From Longimicrobium sp. (GTDB lineage: Bacteria; Gemmatimonadota; Gemmatimonadetes; Longimicrobiales; Longimicrobiaceae), in NCBI GenBank assembly GCA_030446945.1, contig JAUJMI010000291.1:1-5181 (forward strand): a stretch of DNA of 5,181 bases. Direction: 5' to 3'. The position numbers and the translations under genes are program-made. This document shows positions 1 to 4,711 of this stretch, piece after piece (position 1 is the first letter of the stretch; every line of letters starts with the position of its first letter). The notes below the pieces were generated by a model, which saw only the letters and a program-made list of their open reading frames with translations, did no database searches and was not told the DNA's origin.

Positions 1-438
1 GGGCTGCTGAAGCGCTACGAGCTGATCTACGTTCTGGCCGACGAGCGCGACGTGGTGACGGTGCGCACCAGCCATCGCCGCGACCAGGTGTACCTGTATC
101 CCGTGCGCGCCACGCCCGCGCAGGTGCGCGCGATGCTGGAGGACGTGCTGCGGCGCGCCAACGAGCTGCGGGAGCGCCCCGAGTTCTACAACACCCTGAC
201 CAGCAACTGCACCAGCAACCTGGTGCGCCACGTCAACCGCATCGCGCCGCGGCGGGTGCCGTGGAGCCCGCGCACCCTCCTCCCCGGCTACTCCGACGCG
301 CTGGCCTACGACCTGGGGCTGATCGACACCGAGCTCCCCTTTGCGCAGGCCCGCGAGCGCTTCCACATCAACGAGCGCGCCCTCAAGCACGCGGACGACC
401 CGGCCTTCTCGCTGCGCATCCGGGAGCACCCGCAATGA
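1..438 (+). CDS. DUF4105 / Lnb N-terminal periplasmic domain protein (C-terminal part, 5' truncated)
   Basis: The reading frame is open from base 1 to a TGA at 436-438, so the start lies outside the window and 145 residues are visible. Visible residues 8-33 (ELIYVLADERDVVTVRTSHR, then DQVYLYP) and 61-78 (EFYNTLTSNCTSNLVRHV) match the pattern of the DUF4105 family: a DERD-x-RT-xR strand region, then a PefYnTLtxNCt helix start. C70 in the NCT motif is the conserved cysteine, the expected nucleophile if the domain has a papain-like fold. In this family the domain is usually periplasmic or membrane-anchored; a relative in Bacteroidota (Lnb) acylates lipoprotein N-termini, but a lipoprotein role here is inference only. 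Any signal peptide or membrane helices would be upstream of the window. The gene converges on bioD with 22 bp between stop codons and no visible terminator. Family call is good; function is uncertain. Confidence 0.85.
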   Translation, partial: GLLKRYELIYVLADERDVVTVRTSHRRDQVYLYPVRATPAQVRAMLEDVLRRANELRERPEFYNTLTSNCTSNLVRHVNRIAPRRVPWSPRTLLPGYSDALAYDLGLIDTELPFAQARERFHINERALKHADDPAFSLRIREHPQ

Positions 439-460
439 AGTCTTCCGGGTCGCCTCGCGG

Positions 461-1165
461 CTACGGACGGGGCGTGCGGTCGCCCAGCAGCGCGTCGAGG
501 CCCGCCTCCCGCGCCACGTCCAGGACGTAGACCTCGTCGTCCGGCTTGCGGAGCCAGGGGAAGGCCAGGACGGGGACGGGGGCCAGGAGGTCGGAGAGGG
601 CCTCCAGGTTGGTGGCTTCGGCGATGCCCGGGGTCTCGGGGCTCAGGGAGTTGAGCACGACGCCGCGCACGCGCAGGCCCGCGTCGTGGGCGGCGCGCAC
701 GGTGAGGAGGGTGTGGTTTATGGCGCCCAGGCGGTTCCCGGCCACCACCACCACGTCCAGCTCCCACTGCACGAACAACCCGTCGAAGGCGATGTCGCGC
801 GTGACCGGGACGAGCAGGCCGCCGGCGCCCTCCACCAGCACCGCGTCGCGCCCCTGGGCGAGGCGGGCGAAGGCGGCGTCCAGCACGCCAAGGTCCACCT
901 CGGTGCCGGCGCGCGCGCTGGCCACCCAGGGCGCCAGCGGCTCGGCCATCAGCAGCGGGCGCACGTCCTCGATGGGATCGTCCCCGCCGGCGGCGGCTTG
1001 CAGGCGCCGGGCGTCGCTGGCGGGATCGTCGGGCTTCACCCCCGTCTCCACCGGCTTCATGGCGGATACGCGGAGGCCGCGGCTGCGCAGGACGCGCAGG
1101 AGCACGGTGGAAACCAGCGTCTTCCCCACCCCGGTGTCGGTGCCGGTCACACCCAATCGGATCAT
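461..1165 (-). CDS. bioD: Dethiobiotin synthetase
   Basis: ATP-dependent dethiobiotin synthetase forms the ureido ring of dethiobiotin from 7,8-diaminopelargonate and CO2, the penultimate step of biotin synthesis, in the cytoplasm. The 234-residue product has the usual length. It starts MIRLGVTGTDTGVGKT, so the P-loop GTDTGVGKT is at residues 8-16 (K15, T16). KPVETG at 37-42 supplies the conserved Lys37 and Thr41. SDA at 50-52 gives the Mg-binding Asp51, VEGAGGLLVP at 111-120 gives Glu112, and the nucleotide-base loop NRLGAINH lies at 144-151. All expected catalytic residues are present. The frame is open far upstream, but this ATG gives the family N-terminus and is preceded by GGAG five bases away (complement of 1171-1174). 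No other bio gene is visible on either side, so bioD appears to be a single-gene unit here. No BirA-type operator was seen upstream. Confidence 0.97.
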   Translation of the reverse strand: MIRLGVTGTDTGVGKTLVSTVLLRVLRSRGLRVSAMKPVETGVKPDDPASDARRLQAAAGGDDPIEDVRPLLMAEPLAPWVASARAGTEVDLGVLDAAFARLAQGRDAVLVEGAGGLLVPVTRDIAFDGLFVQWELDVVVVAGNRLGAINHTLLTVRAAHDAGLRVRGVVLNSLSPETPGIAEATNLEALSDLLAPVPVLAFPWLRKPDDEVYVLDVAREAGLDALLGDRTPRP

Positions 1166-1170
1166 GCGCG

Positions 1171-1174
1171 CTCC
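1171..1174 (-). promoter_or_regulatory. Ribosome binding site of bioD
   Basis: On the minus strand GGAG is followed by CGCGC and the ATG at 1165. This Shine-Dalgarno spacing fixes the bioD start inside a frame that stays open for about 200 codons further upstream. Confidence 0.6.
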
Positions 1175-1311
1175 AGGAAGCGTTCGGCGGTGGTGCAGCA
1201 GAGGGGCATAAAGGGAAGGTACGGCCGCGCTCCGGCGAGCGGAATGCCCCGGGGTCGCTGCACGGGCGCGACACGGTACGCGAAGAGCGGGCCCGCCGGG
1301 GGATGTGGGGC

Positions 1312-1340
1312 TTGCCCGCGCCGCCCGGCGCGACCAATCT
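1312..1340 (+). promoter_or_regulatory. Possible sigma70-type promoter of the BI-1 gene, with a palindrome in the spacer
   Basis: TTGCCC (1312-1317) and CAATCT (1335-1340) are separated by 17 bp. They match TTGACA at four of six positions, and TATAAT at only two, though these are the important A2 and T6. A start near 1347 would give a leader of about 50 nt before the ATG at 1398. The spacer contains CGCGCCG-CC-CGGCGCG (1317-1332), a 7+7 inverted repeat that could be a regulator site. In such GC-rich sequence both the promoter and the palindrome could be chance. Confidence 0.25.
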
Positions 1341-1397
1341 TTCCCAGGAAGATCCGCGAGGCTTCCCCGTCCCTCCCCTATCGCACACGTTGCCCTG

Positions 1398-2135
1398 ATG
1401 AGAACCGCGAATCCCGCGCTCAACGACCGCACCTTCTCCCCCGGCCGCGTCGCCGCCGGCGAGGGGGTGATGACCATCGAAGGAGCGGTCAACCGCACCA
1501 TCATGCTCGTCGGCATCCTGCTGGTGGCGGGCGCCTTCGCCTGGGACCGCGCCGCCAACGCGGACCCAATCGCCGGCGGGCTGGTGCTGGGCGGGGCGAT
1601 CGGCGGCTTCGTGGTGGCGCTGGCCACCATCTTCAAGCCGCGCTGGGCGCCGGTGACCGCGCCGATGTACGCCGCGCTCGAGGGGCTGGTGCTGGGCGGC
1701 GTTTCCGCGCTCCTCAACCAGCAGTACGCCGGGATCGCCATGCAGGCGGCCGCGCTCACGGCCGGCACGCTCCTCTGCCTGCTGATGGCCTACCGCAGCG
1801 GCCTGATCCGCGCCACGGAGAACTTCAAGCTGGGGGTGACGGCGGCCACGGGCGCCATCGCCATGCTGTACATCGTGAGCATGGTGATGCGCATGTTCGG
1901 CACCGAAATGCCGCTCCTGCACGACGCCAGCCCGCTGGGGATCGGCCTCAGCCTCTTCATCGTGGTGATCGCGGCGCTCAATCTGGTGCTGGACTTCGAT
2001 TTCATCGAGCAGGGCGCCGAGGCCGGGCTTCCGCGCTACATGGAGTGGTACGCCGGCTTCGGGCTGCTGGTGACGCTGGTGTGGCTGTACCTGGAGATCC
2101 TGCGGCTGCTGGTAAAGCTGCGGACTGACGACTGA
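1398..2135 (+). CDS. Bax inhibitor-1 (BI-1/YccA-type) family membrane protein
   Basis: This 245-residue polytopic membrane protein belongs to the bacterial BI-1 branch whose members begin MRTxNPxLNxxTF; here MRTANPALNDRTF, which fixes the start at 1398 although the frame is open further upstream. About seven hydrophobic segments are visible, at roughly residues 33-50, 58-78, 86-107, 113-133, 145-166, 178-200 and 216-240. The conserved acidic motif LDFDFIEQG (198-206) follows helix 6; in characterised BI-1 proteins (for example YetJ of Bacillus subtilis) paired aspartates in the last helices gate a pH-sensitive calcium leak, so D199 or D201 may have that role (inference). The substrate and role in this organism are unknown; stress or ion homeostasis is the usual suggestion. 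No Shine-Dalgarno sequence is obvious before the ATG. The gene is divergent from bioD, stands alone, and is followed directly by repeat elements. Confidence 0.93.
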   Translation: MRTANPALNDRTFSPGRVAAGEGVMTIEGAVNRTIMLVGILLVAGAFAWDRAANADPIAGGLVLGGAIGGFVVALATIFKPRWAPVTAPMYAALEGLVLGGVSALLNQQYAGIAMQAAALTAGTLLCLLMAYRSGLIRATENFKLGVTAATGAIAMLYIVSMVMRMFGTEMPLLHDASPLGIGLSLFIVVIAALNLVLDFDFIEQGAEAGLPRYMEWYAGFGLLVTLVWLYLEILRLLVKLRTDD

Positions 2136-2150
2136 AAGTGCGTTGGTGCG
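2135..2150 (+). repeat. Dispersed repeat AAGTGCGTT-GGTGCG, copy 1
   Basis: The sequence AAAGTGCGTTGGTGCG begins on the last base of the BI-1 stop codon. The same sequence, with one extra AGTGCGTT unit, occurs in opposite orientation at 4689-4711, at the 3' end of the last gene of the window. The function is unknown. It looks like one member of a genome-wide family of short intergenic repeats associated with gene ends. Confidence 0.6.
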
Positions 2151-2178
2151 GGCCCTCTCCCCGCCTTTCCCCGCGCTG

Positions 2179-2207
2179 CCCCTCCCCTGAAACTCCTGGG
2201 GGAGGGG
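2179..2207 (+). terminator. GC-rich inverted repeat downstream of the BI-1 gene, possible terminator or REP-like element
   Basis: CCCCTCCCC (2179-2187) pairs perfectly with GGGGAGGGG (2199-2207) around an 11-base loop, and one more G-C pair can be added outside. It begins about 45 bp after the BI-1 stop codon. The right arm is followed by GCGCTGGCGG and not by a T-run, so a classical intrinsic terminator is not shown. The preceding pyrimidine-rich tract (2154-2178, with TCTCCCC and TTTCCCC) resembles the borders of common intergenic REP-like repeats. Confidence 0.4.
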
Positions 2208-2230
2208 CGCTGGCGGCGATCCGTGCTCGC

Positions 2231-2310
2231 CGTCGTCATCCTGAGGGAGCCGCCCATCCCGGGCTCCGCAGTGCGCGCCGTAGCCGTGCGGCGACCGAAG
2301 GATCTAGCCG
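2231..2310. repeat. Intergenic palindromic repeat (GTCATCCTGAGGGAG ... CGAAGGATC)
   Basis: GTCATCCTGAGGGAG (2235-2249) and CCGAAGGATCTA (2295-2306) form the two ends of an element about 75 bp long; ATCCT (2238-2242) is inverted as AGGAT (2299-2303), and the interior holds further GC-rich complementary pieces (GCGCGCCG and GTGCGGCG). Sequences of the form GTCATCCTGAG...GAAGGATCT are, from memory, abundant non-coding repeats in several GC-rich bacterial groups, where they occur between genes in either orientation. No reading frame across it looks real. Function is unknown; a miniature transposable element or an RNA hairpin are both possible. Confidence 0.55.
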
Positions 2311-2482
2311 GCGACGCGAGCGGATGGCGCTCCGCGACGGACCGCTCGGCACTCACGCATCCCCGGCCCCGCTCCCGACCCGGGCGCGGGGCTGCGCCTT
2401 CTGCGGCACCGCAACCCGCTTGAGCGCCACCGGCCACGGGTTTGCAGTGCGGCGAGTGACCACAGTGGACTCCACCCCGATC
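2311..2482. other. Remainder of the 358-bp intergenic region before the ferritin-like gene
   Basis: No convincing gene, promoter or RNA was found here. A weak inverted pair GGATG (2322-2326) and CATCC (2359-2363) encloses GC-rich sequence, and CACTCACGCA (2350-2359) loosely resembles the GTGCGTT-type repeats on the other strand. Frames crossing this segment have proteins rich in Arg, Ala and Pro without any family pattern and are taken as GC artefacts. A promoter for the ferritin-like gene should lie here, but none stands out. Confidence 0.4.
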
Positions 2483-2490
2483 GAGGAGAG
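2483..2490 (+). promoter_or_regulatory. Strong ribosome binding site of the ferritin-like gene
   Basis: GAGGAGAG lies directly before ACG-ATG. Its AGGAG core (2484-2488) is five bases from the start codon. It is the best Shine-Dalgarno sequence in the window and supports the ATG at 2494. Confidence 0.75.
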
Positions 2491-2493
2491 ACG

Positions 2494-3258
2494 ATGGCGA
2501 AGAACGATGCGGCGCTGATGGCCGCGCTCAACGACCTGCTCCAGCTCGACCACGACGCCGTTGCCTCGTACCAGGTGGCGATCGACGCCGTGTCCACGGA
2601 GACGCTCAAGCGCAAGCTCCGCCAGTTCAAGCGCGACCACCAGCGGCACGTGGCCGAGATCGGCGAGCTGGTGAGGGCGCGCGGGGGGACGCCGGTGACG
2701 GCGCCGCACCTCTCCACCGGGATGCTGAAGCTGGCGGTGCAGGCCCTCGGCGCGGCGGGCGGCGACCGCGCGGTGCTCCTCGCCTTCCGCACCAACGAGT
2801 GGGAGAGCGCCAACAAGTACGCCCGCGCCGCCGGCCGCCGCTTTCCGCCCGAGGTGCGCGAGGTGATCCGCCGCGGCGCCGAGGACGAGGCCAAGCACTA
2901 CAAGTGGGCCGTCGAGTCGCTGGAGAAGCTCGGCGCCGGCGACACCACGGTCCTGGGCCGCGTGGAGCAGGTAATGGAGCGCCTCCACGGCGGCGCCGCG
3001 CTGGGGCTGGAAGCCGTCGAGCGCCTGGTGGCCTCCACGCGCGCCTCCGTGGCCGCGCGCAGGGAAGCCGGGGCCAAGAAGGCCCCCCGCAAGCGCTCCG
3101 CCTCCGGCGGCACGGGCGGCGCCGCGAAGAAGAGCAGCTCCGGCGGAGCCAGGAAGAGCACCTCCGGAACGACCAGGAAGAGCACTTCTGACAGCGCGAA
3201 GAAGCGCTCGTCCGGCGGGGCGAAGAAGAGCACGCGGAGCTCGGGATCGACGTCGTGA
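2494..3258 (+). CDS. Ferritin-like four-helix protein (DUF2383/PA2169-like) with basic octapeptide-repeat tail
   Basis: The 254-residue soluble product has two parts. Residues 7-146 are four predicted helices with spaced acidic and histidine residues typical of ferritin-like proteins: LDHDAVASY (18-26), DHQRHVAEI (48-56), NEWESANKY (101-109) and AEDEAKHY (129-136). D19/D21, H49/H52/E55, E102/E104 and E130/E132/H135 are candidate metal ligands, though a complete di-iron site cannot be proven by eye. Residues 152-190 form another amphipathic helix. From about residue 189 the protein becomes a disordered tail with 19 Lys/Arg and only two acidic residues, including five in-register 8-residue repeats at 211-250. 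The closest family I recognise is DUF2383/PA2169, whose members generally end after the four-helix domain; the tail is extra. A role in DNA binding or protection, by analogy with Dps tails, is inference. A strong Shine-Dalgarno sequence fixes the start. There is no signal peptide. Confidence 0.85.
   Translation: MAKNDAALMAALNDLLQLDHDAVASYQVAIDAVSTETLKRKLRQFKRDHQRHVAEIGELVRARGGTPVTAPHLSTGMLKLAVQALGAAGGDRAVLLAFRTNEWESANKYARAAGRRFPPEVREVIRRGAEDEAKHYKWAVESLEKLGAGDTTVLGRVEQVMERLHGGAALGLEAVERLVASTRASVAARREAGAKKAPRKRSASGGTGGAAKKSSSGGARKSTSGTTRKSTSDSAKKRSSGGAKKSTRSSGSTS
3124..3243 (+). repeat. In-frame 24-bp tandem repeat, five units
   Basis: Five consecutive 24-bp units (starting 3124, 3148, 3172, 3196 and 3220) encode AKKSSSGG, ARKSTSGT, TRKSTSDS, AKKRSSGG and AKKSTRSS. 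The consensus is (A/T)(K/R)K-S-(S/T)-S-G-G, with the serine positions partly replaced in the last two units. Units 2 and 3 share CCAGGAAGAGCAC, and units 1, 4 and 5 start GCGAAGAAG, so recent duplication as well as selection on the protein is likely. It is coding sequence, not a CRISPR array: there are no unique spacers. Confidence 0.85.
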
Positions 3259-3270
3259 GCCTCGCCAAGC

Positions 3271-3299
3271 GCGGGGCCGGGGGATGACGCCGGTCCCGC
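3271..3299 (+). terminator. Hairpin between the ferritin-like gene and the oxidoreductase gene
   Basis: GCGGGGCCGG (3271-3280) pairs over all ten positions with CCGGTCCCGC (3290-3299), nine Watson-Crick and one G-U, around a 9-base loop. It begins 12 bp after the ferritin-like stop codon. The sequence after it (GAGCCGGGCTG) lacks a T-run, so it may be a weak terminator, an attenuator or an mRNA 3'-end stabiliser. It ends 16 bp before the next ATG and so could also hinder ribosome entry there. Confidence 0.45.
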
Positions 3300-3315
3300 G
3301 AGCCGGGCTGTGCAA

Positions 3316-4509
3316 ATGAGCGACGCCGCGGCGGTGGTGGTCGTGGGAGGCGGCGTCATCGGCTCCAGCATCGCGCTGCACCTCCGGGAGCGGTTCGGTG
3401 GCGCGCGTGTGGTGGTGGCCGAGCGCGACCCGGCGTATGCGCGCTCGTCGTCGCGCCTGGCGACCGGGGGGATCCGGCAGCAGTACGGATCGCCGCTGAA
3501 CGTCGCGCTGGCTCGGCACAGCGTGGGCTTCTACAAGCGGATCGACGAGCTCACCGCCGCCACCGCGCGCCCGACGCGCGCCTGGTTCCGCCAGCGCGGC
3601 TACCTCTTTTTGGCCGATGCGGAGGGCGCCCCCGGGCTGGAGCGGCGCCTCCAGGCGCAGCGTGCCAGCGGCGCGGCATGCGAGCGGTGGACGCCGGACC
3701 GCATCCGCTCCTCAGTGCCGGGGCTGAACGTGGACGACGTCGTGCTCGGCGTCTTCGGGCCGGAGGACGGCTACCTCGACCCGCGCGAGGTGCTGGCCGG
3801 CCTCCGCGCGCTGGCGGCGCGCGCCGGCGCGGAGTACGGGCACGGCGCGGTGGTGGAGGTGGAGCGGAGCGGCGGGCGCGTGTCGGGCGTGCGGCTGGAG
3901 ACCGCCGCGGGCGAGCGGCGCATCGAGGCACCCGTCGTGGTGAACGCGGCGGGCGCCTGGGCCGCGTCGGTGGGGCGCGCGGCGGGCGTGGAGGTCCCCG
4001 TCACCCCCGTTCGGCAGCACCTCTTCCGGCTGGAGCTGGAGGAGGGGCTTCCGTCGCCCATCCCCATGATCTTCGATCCGGACGGGACGCACTGGCGTCT
4101 GGACGACGCGCGCTCCCCCGGCGCGCCGGACCGCCTCGTGATCGGCCGCTCGCGCGTCGCCGAGCCGCCCGGCGAGAACTTCGTCTGCGACGAAAGCCGG
4201 CTGGAGGACCAGCTCCGGACGCTGCGGAGCCGCTACCCGGTCGCGCGCGTGCGCTCGCTGGCGGAGGCATGGGCCGGGCTGTACGAGATGACCCAAGACC
4301 ACAACGCGCTGCTGGGCGAGCACCCATCGCTTCCCGGACTCGTGGTGGCGGCGGGCTTCAGCGGCCACGGCCTGATGCTGGCGCCCGCCGTCGGCCTCGC
4401 GGTCGCGGAGCTCGTCGGCGGCGCTGCACCCCCCTCTTTCGATATCACCCCGCTGGCGGTGGACAGGTTCGAGCGCGGCGAGCTGTTCCTGGACGGCGCG
4501 CTGATCTGA
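3316..4509 (+). CDS. FAD-dependent oxidoreductase, DAO family (sarcosine/amino-acid oxidase-like, FOXRED1-like)
   Basis: Predicted flavoprotein of 397 residues that oxidises a C-N bond of an amine or amino acid; the actual substrate is unknown. The N-terminal Rossmann motif VVVVGGGVIGSS (7-18) with E36 after the second strand binds FAD. LATGGIRQQYGSP (48-60) resembles the SxLSxGGIRQQF block of FOXRED1 and sarcosine-oxidase-beta-like proteins. GPEDGYLDPREVLAGL (148-163), VVNAAGAWA (208-216) and the C-terminal AAGFSGHGLMLAPAVG (345-360) are the other family blocks. In WAGLYEMTQDHN (319-330) Gly321 sits where monomeric sarcosine oxidase has the cysteine that attaches FAD, so the flavin is probably non-covalent. 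There is no signal peptide. The ATG at 3316 is chosen; a GTG two codons upstream (3310) is possible, and neither has a clear Shine-Dalgarno sequence. The gene lies 57 bp after the ferritin-like gene on the same strand, with a hairpin between them. Confidence 0.92.
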   Translation: MSDAAAVVVVGGGVIGSSIALHLRERFGGARVVVAERDPAYARSSSRLATGGIRQQYGSPLNVALARHSVGFYKRIDELTAATARPTRAWFRQRGYLFLADAEGAPGLERRLQAQRASGAACERWTPDRIRSSVPGLNVDDVVLGVFGPEDGYLDPREVLAGLRALAARAGAEYGHGAVVEVERSGGRVSGVRLETAAGERRIEAPVVVNAAGAWAASVGRAAGVEVPVTPVRQHLFRLELEEGLPSPIPMIFDPDGTHWRLDDARSPGAPDRLVIGRSRVAEPPGENFVCDESRLEDQLRTLRSRYPVARVRSLAEAWAGLYEMTQDHNALLGEHPSLPGLVVAAGFSGHGLMLAPAVGLAVAELVGGAAPPSFDITPLAVDRFERGELFLDGALI

Positions 4510-4517
4510 ACTACGCC

Positions 4518-4603
4518 TCACACGGAGACACAGAGGCAACAAGAGGAGGAGGATTGCTCGGCGCCCTCCGTGTCCTTGCTGTTCCCTCTGCGGCTCTGTG
4601 TGA
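4518..4603. repeat. Large imperfect palindrome between convergent genes
   Basis: The 24-bp left arm (4518-4541, beginning TCACACGGAGACACAGAGG) and right arm (4580-4603, ending CTCTGTGTGA) are complementary at 20 of 24 positions, with one further G-T pair. The 38-bp centre has an additional GGAGG/CCTCC match. It begins 8 bp after the oxidoreductase stop codon and lies between two genes that converge, so it could end transcription from both sides. ACAGAGG/CCTCTG-type palindromes of this kind are, from memory, common dispersed intergenic repeats in several phyla. Confidence 0.6.
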
Positions 4604-4688
4604 AACGGCCGTTCGCGGTCCGGTACACCGCAACGGAAGCGTATTCTGGGGCGGCCGACTTCTGCGTTAGCGCGCTTGGCCGCGGAAG
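4604..4688. other. Rest of the convergent intergenic spacer
   Basis: No gene is visible. It holds a small hairpin, GCGGT (4615-4619) with ACCGC (4627-4631), and TGCGTTAGCGCG (4663-4674). The latter is inverted relative to CGCACTAACGCA (4697-4708) with one mismatch, so that the AAGTGCGTT repeat and this copy could form a 12-bp stem with a 22-base loop. Confidence 0.4.
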
Positions 4689-4711
4689 CGCACCAACGCA
4701 CTAACGCACTT
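4689..4711 (-). repeat. Dispersed repeat AAGTGCGTT-AGTGCGTT-GGTGCG, copy 2
   Basis: Read on the minus strand, AAGTGCGTTAGTGCGTTGGTGCG (4711 down to 4689) has the same ends as the copy at 2136-2150 but with one additional 8-base AGTGCGTT unit. It overlaps the end of the last gene: the stop codon TAG (4703-4701) and the codons for its final Val-Arg come from this repeat. Confidence 0.6.

Noticed and set aside
439..460. Terminator between the convergent DUF4105 and bioD genes
   Set aside because: The 22-bp gap contains no inverted repeat and no T-run.
1195..1215. TTTATG on the minus strand as a -10 box for bioD
   Set aside because: It lacks the A at position two of a -10 box, and no -35 sequence lies at a suitable distance.
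1305..1397. Upstream extension of the BI-1 gene start
   Set aside because: The extra 31 residues are Arg/Pro-rich with no family similarity, while MRTANPALNDRTF at 1398 matches the family N-terminus.
306..1922. Very long open frame on the minus strand covering bioD and part of the BI-1 gene
   Set aside because: The translation is rich in Arg, Gly, Pro and His with no family motif, and it is the shifted frame of bioD and the antisense of the BI-1 gene; long stop-free frames are expected at this GC content.
341..2128. Long plus-strand frame running from the DUF4105 gene through bioD into the BI-1 gene
   Set aside because: It overlaps three well-supported genes in other frames or strands and its sequence has low-complexity Arg/Gly/His composition.
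3124..3243. Regular repeats considered as a CRISPR array
   Set aside because: The units are contiguous 24-bp copies without unique spacers, encode a protein tail in frame, and no cas genes are near.
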